64,000 bases of DNA from Cristatella mucedo (taxonomy: Eukaryota > Bryozoa > Phylactolaemata > Cristatellidae), in the NCBI GenBank assembly GCA_009760855.2, contig WPIO01000003.1, forward strand, positions 6,569,501 through 6,633,500. The letters are read 5' to 3'. Under the pieces are notes generated by a model. That model was given only the letters and a program-made list of their open reading frames with translations. It searched no databases and was not told where the DNA came from. The stretch's first letter is position 1, and every line of letters starts with the position of its first letter. The position numbers and the translations under genes were made by a program. Positions 24,142-38,600 of the stretch are shown here, piece after piece.

Positions 24142-24309
24142 GCCTTTCATGCTCCATCTCTGTAATTGCATCCACTGCTGAAGGCTGCACTTTCTTATTC
24201 ACCCATTTTCGAGTTGCCAAGGATCCTTCGGCAACCAATCGTGGGCACTCATTTGGTGGAAATTTAAAGCCGTAGCTGTAAAGCTTTGTGTTAAACGTCA
24301 GATGAAAAC

Positions 24310-24372
24310 TTTAATTGGTAGAGCATTGGGCAAGTAACCTTCAGGTTATGGTATCGTTCCAGCTCCAGACAA
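24310..24372 (+). repeat. tRNA-like sequence (SINE head)
   Basis: TTAATTGGTAGAGCATTGGG (A box), AAGTAACCTTCAGG (anticodon-arm-like) and GGTATCGTTCC (B-box-like) follow tRNA order. There is no matching acceptor stem. Confidence 0.45.
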
Positions 24373-24478
24373 AATTCTATTTTGGCATGTAATCCTACGG
24401 CAGCAGCCTTCAGACAGCGTTTTATAATACAAAAGCCTTCCTCTTGATCTCTAGGGTTCTCTATTGCGTCTATTGAAA

Positions 24479-24479
<1 letters not shown>

Positions 24480-24573
<94 letters not shown>

Positions 24574-24574
24574 G
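24480..24574. repeat. (CT)n microsatellite
   Basis: About 95 bp of CT with a few CCCT interruptions, followed by TC-rich sequence. Confidence 0.96.
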
Positions 24575-26274
24575 CTTCTGTGTCTCTTAATCTACCATTG
24601 TCATGCAGTCTTTCTTGCTTACTTGCCTCTCTCGCTCTTTCTTTGTCTAGTGCTCTCGTTTTCTCCTCACTTATCCCATGCTCTCTTCCTCGTTATCCTC
24701 GTTATCTCGTGCACTTGAGCTCTTTGACATTGCGAATGTGCTCTGTGACAAGGCACTACGATACCGAGTCAGCTATGTTACGTCCTCCCTGCTTAGGGCA
24801 GGCACACAAAGCGCACGACTGGTCTATCCTTACGGTGTTTTTGTGCCGGTTTGATCTAGGTATTTTTTAGGATGCGTAGCCTTCACAGTGCCTACCAGGC
24901 GAATTCGTCCTAGCTAGCCCGTGTTCTTTGCTGAAGCATTAATACTGTGCTGGGCATCTGTTGCTCCGGCTGTCGGTTTTCTTAAAGGCCCGGGCCAGGC
25001 TCTTTGATCTCAGGACCAGCCAAGGTCAAGTTATGAGCCTGTGCGAAGATTGCAGTGTAACAACAATCTGGTTGCAACTTTTTGGAGAGAAAAAACAGTG
25101 ACTGTGCATGAGCAGCTGCAGACCTCAAACTTATCGGGCCTGGCAGCCACCGTGCGACTCGATTAGTCTGCTGCGGCAGCGCCCTCCTGCATTCCAGGTG
25201 CAGCAGCCTGGCAGGATGAGGACGGCAATTGCATAGCCATCTCCCTGTTCCCACTTCACTTATTCAGTTACCATGGATTCATTCGATATCCCAGTCTGTA
25301 CTGGAGAGACTGAATGGATCTTTCATCGTCCAATCAGTTGCTGCCCTTCCCTTCCGTCAGACTATCCCTTGCTGACATCATTATTTTTCAATTAGGCTTA
25401 ATCAAGATGATTTGCCCAGTTTCTGCCGATAATTAGGGTCTGGCTGCTGCTGCAATTCTATCGAAGCTTCGAGCTGGGCTGTAAATGCATCGAACATTGA
25501 GCTGTGCCTGAGCACCATCGTGCTTATAGGGCATTTCGCAGGCAGAGAAGCGCTTTTCTGCCGAATAGATGCCGCATAGCAAGCTTACCTACCGACTTAG
25601 CAAGCTGCCGAAAATGTGTCGGTAATTGGTGCTGCTCTACTTAGCTTCTCATTGCAGCTACTTTACTCGTGAGCGAGCGCATGCTCAAATGCGTGCCACG
25701 CACACACGCGGGAGTGCTTTTCGGAGCCGGCTTTCGTGATTTCACCAGTGCCCGTTTTGTTCATTTTGAACCCGACCTTGCTGCCAGGCCGAGCCATCAA
25801 GTGAGACCAATTATGCAGGCAGTAGGAAAATTAGTCGGCTGAATGCCGTTACAGCTGAGAGAGTATCTCGGTCGGCTCGACTCGGTGTTCTGTGCCCAGC
25901 TAAGTCGGCATTCAAGTCTATGTTTCCTCTGATGGAATAATCTCGTTTGATAATCGTCGTTATGTCAATGACCACCATATTTATCTCAAAGTGACAGGAC
26001 ACCATTCTCATCTCGATCACTGCGCAGCCGTGATTGCCAACTATTTCAGTCGCGACTGGTCGTGTCTCCTTCTGGGATTGTAGCTCCCCCTCGGCTTGCA
26101 CTGCGCAGCTTCCTACTTGGTCAGATCTCATTCTGCCTACATAGGAGTGAATACTATGTGCCAAACATTCGTATTCGTCAGGCAAGTACGGAACTTTAGT
26201 TTTGGCCTTTATGTTAGGTGTCGGCATTTTATTGCTCGTCCTGCACATTGCTCGTCTCCAGTGCCGGTGCATCA

Positions 26275-26455
26275 CTGCCTCCGGGTCTTAGCCCAGAGTT
26301 AAGGTGCTCGAACTTCCAAGACCTGGGACGTGGGCTCAAGTCGTGCAGCAGGCAATCCTTTGTTGACCACTGCAAGCAGGGTGATAGCCACTCAGGCTCT
26401 TCTGTCGCTATATAAATGAGGCTCTTTGATCAGCTAGCCTCACTTACTTAACCCA
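26275..26455 (+). mobile_element. tRNA-derived SINE, family 2
   Basis: TCTTAGCCCAGAGTTAAGGTG (A box), GACGTGGGCTCAAGTCGTGC (degenerate B box), GCAGGCAATCCTTTGTTG, GCAGGGTGATAGCC, GGCTCTTCTGTCGCTATATA and TTGATCAGCTAGCC give a nearly complete copy. Confidence 0.8.
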
Positions 26456-26769
26456 TGCCCTCTGTTGCTACCGTCAGTTTGCCGTCGGCGATTCAGCCCA
26501 GTCTGTCATTGTGACCTTAAGGCCAGGCCAGGCAGCTTCCCAGGATGGCTCGACCTTGATGACCTGGTGTCACCTGCATGGGTGGAGGGGCGGCCAAACT
26601 TGGTCTGCTGCTAAGCCTGGCTAGGGATGCACAGCTGAAGGAGGTGGTAATTAATTAACGCAGCAGGTTAGCTCAGGTTATGTTCTGCAGATGGTGGATG
26701 AGAGGCTGGGCTGCTGAGGGGCAGAGCTACCCAGGTGAGCCAGGCCTATGTACAGTATGGCCCGGATGC

Positions 26770-26772
<3 letters not shown>

Positions 26773-26865
<93 letters not shown>

Positions 26866-27042
26866 GAGAGGGAGAGAGAGAGAGAGGGGGGGAGAGTGAG
26901 TGAGTGAGTGAGAGAGACAAACAGGGAGACAGAGAGACATACAGACAGAGAGGGACAGACAGACAGAGACGGGAGAGAGACAGAGATGGGGAAAGAGAGA
27001 TATACCGAGGGAGAGAGAGATAGACAGACAGAGGCAGAGAGC
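26773..27042. repeat. (GA)n microsatellite grading into GACA-rich repeat
   Basis: About 130 bp of almost pure GA, then GAGT, GACA and GACAGA mixtures to about 27042. It mirrors, on the opposite strand, the composition of the 23193-24139 array. Confidence 0.96.
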
Positions 27043-28499
27043 CGTATTTTTGTGACGTGCCAAGTTAATCTTGGAATTCCAGAAATACGCCCAACGATGT
27101 GCTGATGGTCACTGTTCGGGCCTTGTACAGGTGGTGGAGGCTTCGGAAGTATCAGTTTTGTAACTGCCACGGCATCAATGCATGTAAAGTATGGGTTTTG
27201 TCGGCTGTATTCTGTGTAACATCGTTGGTGCTTCCTTTCTGCATCGATGGTGTACACAATGATATACTGTAGCTGTATTCGGCGTGCTAGTTCATATGGT
27301 TTGAAGTATAAGGTGCCTACGAGTTTCTCGTGGCAGAGCCGGCCAAGGGACGGTATCAGTAGCAGTATGGTATTTTCGTATTAGCTTCATAACTAACTTA
27401 AGAGACTGCCAGCACTTCACACGAGCTCTCATTTGTCGACGATAAGCTTGCTGTCAGTGCATAGCTACATGCACGGCTACAGTGCACGCGAGCACATGCT
27501 GCTGCACACAGGTGCACTGCCCAACTTAAGCTGAGGAGGGTGCCAGACTTGGACTTGGCAAGAGGCAGCCTGCATGGGACGGCTGCATCGGCCGGTCTTA
27601 GGGGACCTGCACGGCACCATTGGCAGCCCCCTAATGCCTGTGGCCCCACAGTCGCTCCTGTAAAAAATTGGTGCACCCTGCTGAAGCAGCTGTACGGCCA
27701 GTGGTGCACCTCCCATACACTTCCTGCAGGCGCCTGTGCCGGTCATGTCGGATGAAGCCAGTTGACCTAGATCAGCTAAGGACACCGAGCTCGTTACGGC
27801 TCTGCAGCCACTTACAGTGGTAGAAGCAAAGGTTCTGTGAATGAACGGTGTCGCTGCAGTCTTTTTCGCCAAGGGGCCTCGAGCAAACTGTAGTAATGTT
27901 TGCTGAGTCTGGGCAGCGGTCTAGCGTTTACAGGAATCGTGTGCAGAAGGCACCATCTCCTGCTGATTGGCTGCTCCTGCTGCCGCCAGAATGCATCCAA
28001 TCTGCGATTGTGCAAAGCTGCGAAGGTGCCCCATTCCGACCGGGCAGCCGAGAGGCAGCCCATATGTCAGGCGTCCGGCATTCTTCGTACGATTGTTGAA
28101 TCAACGTGCTGACTTCTATGTAGCCGTAGTGCCTCAAAGCAGAAGGCCTTCGCTTCAGAGGCAGCTGATAGGGTAGAGTCAGCAGCCTGCTAAAAAATTC
28201 TCAGATTCATCCCAGATCTCGGCAGCCCAAACCTCTCTTTAGCAATCTGGGGTAATGAGCTGTTTCTGCAGATGGTTATGTTCTTGAGGCTTGGTTAGTT
28301 GACACCGGCCACTCCATTCAAATCATGCTAGGGTTGCTTAGAGTGCAACGACTCGACTCACTTGCAGCTTCCTTCCAGCTGCTTCACTGCAATCGCTTAC
28401 ATTGCATCTCAGTAGGAGATTTCAGAAAGCAAATTTCAACCGTCCTCCCAGGAGCCTTACAAGTGTACGGTACCTCAAAGATCAGTGCATGGCCTGCTT

Positions 28500-28640
28500 C
28501 TTTTCACGATTTATACTGTCACTCTTGTCAGATGTAGTTGCCCCACACAATGTAGGCTTTTAAGTGTATGCAGATGACACACAGCTGTACCTACACTTTG
28601 AAATCTATTGCAGAGCTAAATCTTTTTGAGGCACATATGC
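28500..28640 (+). mobile_element. LINE family A reverse-transcriptase fragment
   Basis: GTCAGATGTAGTTGCCCCACAC-type sequence continues as GTGTATGCAGATGACACACAGCTGTACCTACAC; the reading is YADDTQLYLH, the catalytic block, in forward orientation. Confidence 0.7.
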
Positions 28641-28744
28641 TTGAAAAAGAGCCTATTATTTGGTTAGTGATAATGCGCACTTTTGGTGCGCATATGTACG
28701 CAAAGGACAATTCATACGGATGGAGCCAGTGCTGTGAGAAGCAG

Positions 28745-28995
28745 GTTGGATTTTAGAGCTTTAAAGTGTCGTCAAGTCAGGGGAAATTGTGAAGTCAGTC
28801 GGCGATGAGTTTCAGGCTGTGGGAGTGTACGAACTGAAGGTAACTGTCTCCAAATATTTCAGAAAGCTAGTCCTGAACAAGATAATGATGGGACCTAGCT
28901 GGTAGAACCTTGAAGTCGATAGACCTGTCAACCAATCCAACGACCTGTCAACTGCATGGTAATAAAATTTGGTCCACAGCAAGCAGCACACAGAA
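28745..28995 (-). mobile_element. LINE family A C-terminal fragment
   Basis: GTGTCGTCAAGTCAGGGGAA, GAGTTTCAGGCTGTGGGAG, GTACGAACTGAAGG, CTGTCTCCAAAT and CTTGAAGTCGAT match the minus-strand LINE at 38190-38470 and 50520-50760. It lies in inverted orientation to the fragment just upstream. Confidence 0.65.
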
Positions 28996-29323
28996 GGCAA
29001 GTCATAATTATGCAGCCACTGAGTTCCAACCTGCTGGTTGGTCATTTTTGACAAGTTGAACTTGTCGCCACTGGTATTATAGCTTGCTTCTAACAGTAGT
29101 CGGACCTTACATGAGTATGTTTTATTTAGCGACCTCGATGCATCGATAGTTCCTGCACTCAGTCTGCTGCCAGTAGCGCTGCACGGGCTCGTCTGCTGTC
29201 GCTCGGTTGGTCAGGTCTTGCTTGAACCGGCGCTTAAGTTTGGCGTCCTCTGAATGCAGATGATATAGAATCTGTCTTTGGTAATCGCAGAAGCAATTGC
29301 AATTTTTTCTGAATTCGGACATA

Positions 29324-29951
29324 CAGTCGTCCCTCGTTTATTGCGGTTAATCAGTTCCAGACTTTACCGCGATAAGTGAGGTTCTGCTGCATAGGATTCT
29401 TTATTTATAAATAGAATATTTTTGTAGTTAGAGCACGGAAAACTTGTTTGCAAACCTATAAATACGTTTTTTTTTAAATTACTAGAGCCCTCGGGAGTGA
29501 AATAGCACCCCTTTAATCGCCACTACACTTGTATTACCCAATATATTAGACAAAATAAGAGACAATAAGACATTAAACTAGCAAATACCATGTTATTATT
29601 GTACATTTCATTACATTAGGATAGCTAATCAGTGAACTGCATGCTGTCATTGGCTTGGTTTCACCATACTCGATTTTTTGGAAAAACGTTCTTGCCTACA
29701 CACAAGGAGTGGTCGAGCTTCACTTGGCGTTGAATGATTTGTGCGGGTGCTAGAATACATGGGCCTACAGTCCATGCGTAAATTAATTTTAATTTTGATT
29801 ATAATACATGGGTGTATAGTTGACTCGGACAATCAAGCGCACTGTATCGTTTTCACTATCTTGATCAACTTTTTAATGATAATATATTTAAGATTAACCG
29901 AGATAGAGTGAAGCCGTGAAAGTCAAAGCACAAAATAGCGAGGGACGACTG
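29324..29951. mobile_element. pogo/Tigger-like MITE with TA duplication
   Basis: Left end CAGTCGTCCCTCGTTTATTG, right end AATAGCGAGGGACGACTG: the terminal 13 bases are perfect inverted repeats, flanked by TA on both sides (29322-29323 and 29952-29953). TA duplication and ends of the CAGTxGTCCCTCG kind, followed by TTGCGGTTAATCAGTTCCAG, resemble pogo/Tigger elements of the Tc1-mariner superfamily. The 628-bp AT-rich interior has no transposase. Confidence 0.85.
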
Positions 29952-30149
29952 TATACTGAAGTTTCCCTCACCTACAACACGAATAATGTCATGTGACATA
30001 AACACAGCAAAAGTTACATAGACTGATTATCTGCTTGGCCACTATTTTGGTTTCATATCTCAGTTTAAAGTGGATGCTAAGAGTTTTAGCTAGAGTCTTT
30101 CATTTTGTTAATTACAAAACGAACGGAGAACTACATGGAAAGCTAGTGA

Positions 30150-31200
<1,051 letters not shown>

Positions 31201-33614
31201 CCTGTGGTATCACATTGATGACATAGCGTTCCTTTCTTGCTTGATTACTCACTGAATGTTTCGAGGTTACTCTAATTCATGACGAAACGAGCTTTCAGCC
31301 GCCAAGGAAATAATGTAAAGTCCATGCAATTAACTAACTTGATTGGGCAGATAAAACGATGCAGTGGAAACGATATGATGGCTTACAATAGTGGGTAAAT
31401 TAGACAATTGAAGGAGGAGCCCACGGTCGTCCCAGCGGGAATAGCTGAAAAGGAGAAAGGAAGGAGGCTGGGATCGCTGGGGATCTTAGAAACTGGGCCG
31501 CGAACCTTGGTGAGAAGGGGAGGTATCTCTGACCAATGACCTTGCTGTGTTGCTTGTGCTCAACTTCAGTCTGGTCTGACACACAGTAAGCGTTTGTATA
31601 CGTACAGCTGTTACCTAGACCTGCATTTTCCAGCTAGATCAGCATTTGCTAAGAATCGCTGGTCGCTTGCCTGCTTTCATTCACCATGCTAGCCGATTGC
31701 TTTGCTGGTGCTGCCTGTTCTTGCAACTCTGCATAGACGATCCATTGCTATCGATGCCACAAGCTTTCCGATGAAGCCATGTAGCTCTGGAACCATAGTT
31801 TTTGTGGTACACCTTCCACAACCCTGTGGGTTTAGTAGAGGCATCGTCATCTGTTTATATCTCTGTAGATAACTAAGAGAGATGATTAAGCATGTATCAG
31901 ACCTAGAAGGCTTGGCATAGACGGCAAGCAAGAGCATAAGGAATTGCTTATTACTGCAATGCTGGCTGGTGCAGTCTTATTATCGTTGCTTTATTTGTTG
32001 TACATCAGCGCCTTGCATTGATTGTCCGGTCCCTGAGAGGGGCCGGTGCAATCGTCACAGTAGTGACTAGCTGTATTAATATAGCAACAGTAGCAACAAG
32101 CTGTATTAGTTGGCCTTGGCTTACTGTGCCGATTCCATATTTCAAGAAATCTCTTGATTCTTCATCTTCCGGATCAGTAAACATCTGACCACTATCATCT
32201 ATGGTAGGGATATGCGAGGCAAGCAGAATTATCTATGAATTTACTTCGGACGCTTTTCTGACAGCAGATACCTGAATTGTTTCATTTTTTGGTAGTGCAC
32301 ACTGGCAAGATTTGCTTCTGCAAGTTTTTGGTGGGAGACCGACAATACACTCACCCTCATTCTCATCAATACTTGATTATTGAAATCCAGATTTACAAAG
32401 CCAGCTTTTTTCTTGTTGCTGATCAAAGTCGTACATGGCAATTGCCTTACAGATTCCATACATCATCAGTAGCTGGCTTTGATGTTCTTAACGAATAGTT
32501 TCTTTACTGGCAGTTTCACCGAAAGTCTTTTGCTTACATTCAACGCCTACCAGATAAAAGGTAACTCGGCACCGGATGGCTTTAAATTTTCAGATTCGGA
32601 AACTGCCTGGTGGATTAGGCATATGGGCTAGCATACCCGTTATGTGACTTAACCAGAGCTCTTAAGTGACTTACTCGAAGACTTGCTTCATAATTGCTGG
32701 GGGCGAGGCAGCCTTTGACTTTTTAGAACTGGCTTTGGCAACTAATTTCTCTTGAATTCTACATGGCTGTGTCCAACGATACTACACGGCATCTACAAAC
32801 ATTTCTTCGGTCACTCTGAGATGCCACAGCACGTGACACGTATTTGTAAGAAAAGCAACCAAAGCCCCTGCAAGTAAGCCAGCTGCTTCCTCAAAAGGTG
32901 ATCTTTAAACCTGCTCACTCGACCGGCTCTTGTAAGGTGTCAAGCTGGGAGTCACTGATTCTACAGCTAATGAGCATCCATTAGAGGCCCAGGCTACTTC
33001 AAATGTAGCTATCCGTGCAAATGTTCAGCTATTAAAATATCAAAACACTTTTTCCTTAAGGTTTAATACACTCTTCAGGTTTGGCCATGCTTAATTTCTT
33101 TTACGGCATGTGTCTTGTGATGTCATCAAATAACGAAAGCGACATTGGCAGCTGTGCTGGAGGCTTTGATGATGCACACTAGAAGGCCGAGGTTTTGTAC
33201 CAACCCCCTATAAAAAAAGACCCGACATCTCCTAAAACGACCTATTCATTGTTCGAAGAGCTTCAGTGGACTAGTAACTTTAGCTATCCATTACCTGGAT
33301 TGCAGTTGGAGAACCGTTTGCCTGCTAGGACTGCAATTAAGGTTATAATCTTCAGATAGCTTATGGGAAGACAATCCAGTCGTGCTAACGGTAGGAGGCA
33401 CTGAGAAAGTGCTGCATTAGCATGTATTCGAGATCTTCTGCAGTACATTGCAGCATACATCAATACTTCTGCTGCAGCCGTTAGCAGCTGCACAGGGGGG
33501 GGGGGGATCCTCACATCGCATTAGCACATTCGTGTTTTGTAATCTCGAGTGGGTCGATTGCCGAGCCGTAGCAATGGCTTTGGTCACACACAATGCCTCG
33601 TTCTGTCAGCTACT

Positions 33615-33615
33615 C

Positions 33616-33648
<33 letters not shown>

Positions 33649-33650
33649 AT
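33615..33650. repeat. (GT)n(TA)n compound microsatellite
   Basis: GT units change to TA units and then run directly into the 3' end of a family 1 SINE. Confidence 0.95.
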
Positions 33651-33785
33651 TCATTTATATAGCACCACAAGAGAACTTAATCTCTATTTAGGCGCTTCAC
33701 ATATGCCTCGGGGCTCGAGCCCACGACCTCAGTCAGACCTTGGTCGGGGCGAGCACCTTAACCGCTAGACCAAACCAGCTCGGCA
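33640..33785 (-). mobile_element. tRNA-derived SINE, family 1 (best copy)
   Basis: The minus strand reads CGAGCTGGTTTGGTCTAGCGGTTAAGG (A box intact), GTGCTCGCCCCGACC, GGTCGTGGGCTCGAGCCCCG (B box) and the tail AAGCGCCTAAATAGAGATTA, AGTTCTCTTGTGGTGCTATATAAATGAATT. The tail is the LINE family A 3' terminus. This is the clearest copy. Confidence 0.85.
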
Positions 33786-33890
33786 GGCCTTTGAGGAGAA
33801 GCTAGAATCCGCTTGCTCCCACTCGGGTTTATACGCCACTCATGCACTGTCGTTGGTTTCCATCATCGTCGAGCTGCATGCCAATGCAGT

Positions 33891-33892
<2 letters not shown>

Positions 33893-33932
<40 letters not shown>
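33893..33932. repeat. (CT)n microsatellite
   Basis: About 20 CT units. Confidence 0.95.
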
Positions 33933-33936
<4 letters not shown>

Positions 33937-35883
33937 TCTTTCTCTCTCTACTTCTCTGCAAAAACTCATATTCGGCGACTTGGACAGAATGTTGCTTACT
34001 CCGTAGAATAGCCATCGGGTAGTAGCTGATGCAGGTATCAAGCCGGGGATTTTGTGACACGACCGCAGTCGCTGCCCAGTCTTCGTAGAAGCAGCTCTTG
34101 GTCTTTGCACTTCTACCATGCCACCATCTGCTGAACAATCTGATGCACGAGCTTCCGGTCTGCGGCTGGGCCCACCGTGCTGGCGAGCCATTTCAAGAGC
34201 CCGCGACCGGCTGGTCTGCTCGTCTGCTGCAGAATCGAGGCTGCCAGCTGAGTCCGATTCCAACCAGCTGACAAGCAGCAGCGCGACAGCCCGCGAGTTT
34301 TTGTCACTCCGAAGGGGAGCCCGAGGTGACTCGGATGCAGGAACTCTTGGGAAAGGCTGACAGCTGCATTCTGGTGGGTCTTCCCTATCTGAGGACTTCC
34401 CAATCTAAGGTTTTGCCATGCTTGTCTTCGTACCACGTGCTGATGCCCTGCTTTCCTGGGAAATCTTGCTCACTTTCCCAGAAAGTCTTGCCCCACTGAC
34501 CCTGGAAATTGTGTCCGCTGCCGTTTTTGTCACCGACGTGAAATGGCGGCCCTTCGACAATATTGTACAAGCAGCTGGGTCGTGCCTGCACAGTACTTGT
34601 ACAAATGCCTTCGTGTGTCTGTGGAATGTGAGATACAGCACTTGTATGACGAGGCTTGTACTGTCAGCCTCTTCCGCCATAAATAGCCAGTGTTTTGCAT
34701 ATATATCCCGTGTGTCACAAGTGTAAACAAAGTCAAACCATGTGACCGAGTAAGGTGGAAGAGAAATGGACATCGTTTTAACTACTCGAACAGGTCTCGC
34801 AAAAAAACTCACCTGTACGTGATGCACGCTCAATGTGGCTTGAGCAACGACTTTTTCTGGAGGACTTAGTTTTCCAGTCAGCTAGGTACCCAGAAACTTA
34901 TGCCACTGCTGGTGGCTTGCCATTTCTCTGGATAGCACATTTAGATAGATAGGCACCAGACATAGGCACAAGGCTACTTCTTACAGCCAATGTGCACGCT
35001 GTTTAGAGTGTCGAATGCAAATGCCATTATGTGTTTTTCTTTATGGCATTTCTGTGGCTCAACTTGCAGACTTGCATTTGCTCATGATGTATTGGTACTT
35101 AAAACAGGTTGATGACCTCGGAGGTACTCTTTATGTGGCAATCCATTGGAGGTTACTGGTGCGTGCTAATTTCTTACATTACAGGAAACGTATGAGAGCT
35201 TCCTGTGCCCACTTCTCCGGCTGCTCTTGAATGTGGCACCATTCAGTCGTTCGAAAAGGTTTCCGTAGCTAGAGCACAGCTTGAAGAAGTGGACACCGAA
35301 TGCTGTCCACTGCCTCTCTTTTTTGAGGATTGTGCTAACTCATCCTACACCCCCTCGCTAACTGTTTCTCTATGAATATCTGAAACTAGTCGTAGGCCAG
35401 CTAGCTTGTCATGCCAACTGGGAGCTTGCTACTTCCGGATACTGAAATTTTACTCTTGGAGTGCCACTTGGGTAGCTATAATAAATCATTTGAGCGGTTC
35501 TCTCTTTCTGATCCTGCACTTTCTTGCCTGTTCTCTCCCTCTCCTCACTTTTTCCATTTCCTGCTGTCTCATGTTTTCCATTGCTCTCGCTCCACAGCTC
35601 TTTCACTCTGCCTATCCTTGTCTCTTTACTGCTTTTTATCTCTTTGAATCTCTCTCTCTATCTCTCGTTCCTTCTCAATCCTGCTTCTTCTTCTGCACAC
35701 TCTTAATCTCTCTATCTCTCCCTCTGTTTCACCGATTCTCCTTCTTTCTTGTGATTTCTCCATCTTCGTCTCTCTCTTTTAATCTGTCAATCCAAATCTT
35801 TGCTTTGCACATTTAGTCGGGATGGCTGCTGCATCTTTGTTTTACATTTACAGCATTGTGTAACGAAACGTTTTTTTCCCCAG

Positions 35884-35960
35884 ACGATCACTGTCGCGTC
35901 ATCCTTCAGCAAGTTCGAGGTCGGCCGGCGACTGATTACATCAATGCAAGCCTCATATCG
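35884..35960 (+). CDS. PTP gene exon 3: D1 DYINAS exon (residues 97-122)
   Basis: The acceptor has a strong pyrimidine tract (tttttttccccag); the donor is gtaagc. Entry is phase 1 and exit phase 0. With the T from exon 2 the junction reads Tyr-Asp-His-Cys-Arg-Val-Ile-Leu, and the exon continues to TDYINASLIS. DYINAS is an invariant core motif of PTP domains. The exon is 77 nt with phases 1 and 0, exactly like exon 11, which encodes the same segment of D2. Confidence 0.93.
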
Positions 35961-36088
35961 GTAAGCCCTGCGGAGCAAGCGTGCAATCGACCTAGGTAAC
36001 CCTTCATGCTGTTTGGCCGGCTGTTGGCTAAGCCTCGCTGCATAACGTGTGTCACGCAGCCATTGCGACTCCCTTGTCTCCTCTGTAG

Positions 36089-36125
36089 GGGATGCACAAA
36101 AGAACGAACTACATTGCTGCTCAAG
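36089..36125 (+). CDS. PTP gene exon 4: D1 YIAAQG micro-exon (residues 123-135)
   Basis: A 37-nt exon between ctctgtag and gtaggt, entering in phase 0 and leaving in phase 1. It encodes GMHKRTNYIAAQ plus the first base of a Gly. It is the conserved strand YIATQGP after DYINAS, with the Gly-Pro completed by exon 5. It is too short for open-frame searches and was found by motif and phase. The intron before it is only 128 bp. Confidence 0.9.
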
Positions 36126-37409
36126 GTAGGTGCCCACTAACTGGCATCTTCAGCTAGCCATGTACCTGCTGCTGCCACCAGGCTACTCCCCTGCGAGTGA
36201 TAACTCTCAGCTTCCAGTCTGAACCTAAGGTTCACATTCAGTTGTTTACGTGTTGCCTGGCATAGGCTGCATATGCCTATTGCTGACAGCTACTGCTGCT
36301 AAGTTAGCTGTCAGTGCCTATCAGGCCGAGGGGTGCATTAGGGAGGGTACTTTCTAACCTTGTGCATGGACCCAACACCGAGATGCACGTTAGCATGATG
36401 GAGTACTCTTTTAACTGCTTGCAACAGTTCTTCAGTATGATTTATCTTTTAACTGAAAGTCACCTGTATCAGGAATGGCATAGACCATTGTCAAATATTA
36501 GCCATAAGGGTTAGATTTTGTAACAAAAGTCGTCTGACCATAAAATGAGCAAAGCCGGCATCAGTAATACAATGTGTTACAAATTTTTGTTTTATCTTTG
36601 TGCCTGGATAGCTAGTATTTTAGCTTATGCATAAAATGTAGAAAATGGCGATTATTATTGATCAGCTTTGACTAGGTTTATAATAATTTTGAAATTTATT
36701 TATTTCTCTGAACATAGCAGCTGCAGCTAAGGGCAAAAGTCTGGTGTTAAATAAAATAGCATCACGCTTTTGTATAAAAACATTGTTAGTATGTAATCGC
36801 ACTAGTAAATAATGCTGTTATAAAACTCACCCAAATCGTTTATAAAACCTAAAACGGCTTGTCATCTGATGTGTGTATCTGTTTTATCAATTGATGAATT
36901 TTTTGACGCATAATAATAATTCAGTTTTGTGCAGTAGTACGTCCTAATTAATAATACATTCCTTATTATTACTCTCCACTAATGTAAATATTAGTATCAG
37001 CACAGAAGGCTTCAACCCACTCTGGCAACTCTGCTAGCTCTGCACGGTGGACCCTTCCAAGTGTCCAACGGGCAACAATGCACTTGCTATCGCATATCTA
37101 GACCGTCCTACGTCCCTCCCGCACTGTTCTGCGCTGAGCTCCCCATATCACTTCTCTGAGCAGAGACCAGCAGTCCTCAGAAGAGAGCAGCAAGCCAGGG
37201 CACGAGGAAGATTGTGCAGATCCAGATGACGATTCAGAGATGGAATCAGAAAGATTTCAACGACTTGGTCAGAGCTCTTGGTCTCAAAAAGAAAAAAATC
37301 TAATGAAAATGAATTCATCAAATTACAATGCCAAGCTTTTGACGTTGAGGATGATGCAGTAGAACTAATAGGATGACAGTTCGCAAGTCTCAGATCGAAG
37401 GAAGCCTCA

Positions 37410-37830
37410 CCAAGCTTTCTCATCGCAAGAGGGAGGGTATAAACTTGAGAAGAAGCAGGCCAAGCACAGAGCCCTGAGGTACCCAGTACTTCAGTGGTTC
37501 CTCCAATGACCTTTGTTTGTTCATATCAACGCTTAGGAGTCTCCCTCTGATTTAGGATCTGCACCTTTGCAGTGCTGTGCCAGTGATGCCCAGGCGAGAT
37601 GAGATTTGCTCGAGAAGGACTGGGTGATTGAATGAAACGCTATGAAACGTATGAAGCTCTGCCGAGAGATCAAGCAAAACAAGCAGAGAGACTTTACCCA
37701 AGTCTGCATTCCGCAGGTCGTTTTAAACCGTAAGCAATACTGACTCTGTGGAGTGATTAGCTCTAAAACCAGGCTGGAACGTACTTGCTAAGTTAGAAGT
37801 TTCAGTATAAGAGTTCAGTGGGTGTGCCAC
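37410..37830 (-). mobile_element. LINE family A reverse-transcriptase fragment
   Basis: AGGGAGGGTATAAACTTGAG, AGGCCAAGCACAGAGCCCTG, AGTGCTGTGCCAGTGATGCC and GAGATCAAGCAAAACAAGCAG match 51370-51615, the minus-strand code for the LGITGxALQW, SVLGPxLFxLY and LLDLSAAFDT segments. It is broken by small indels. Confidence 0.75.
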
Positions 37831-37849
37831 AACTCAGTATTTAATACTT

Positions 37850-38600
<751 letters not shown>

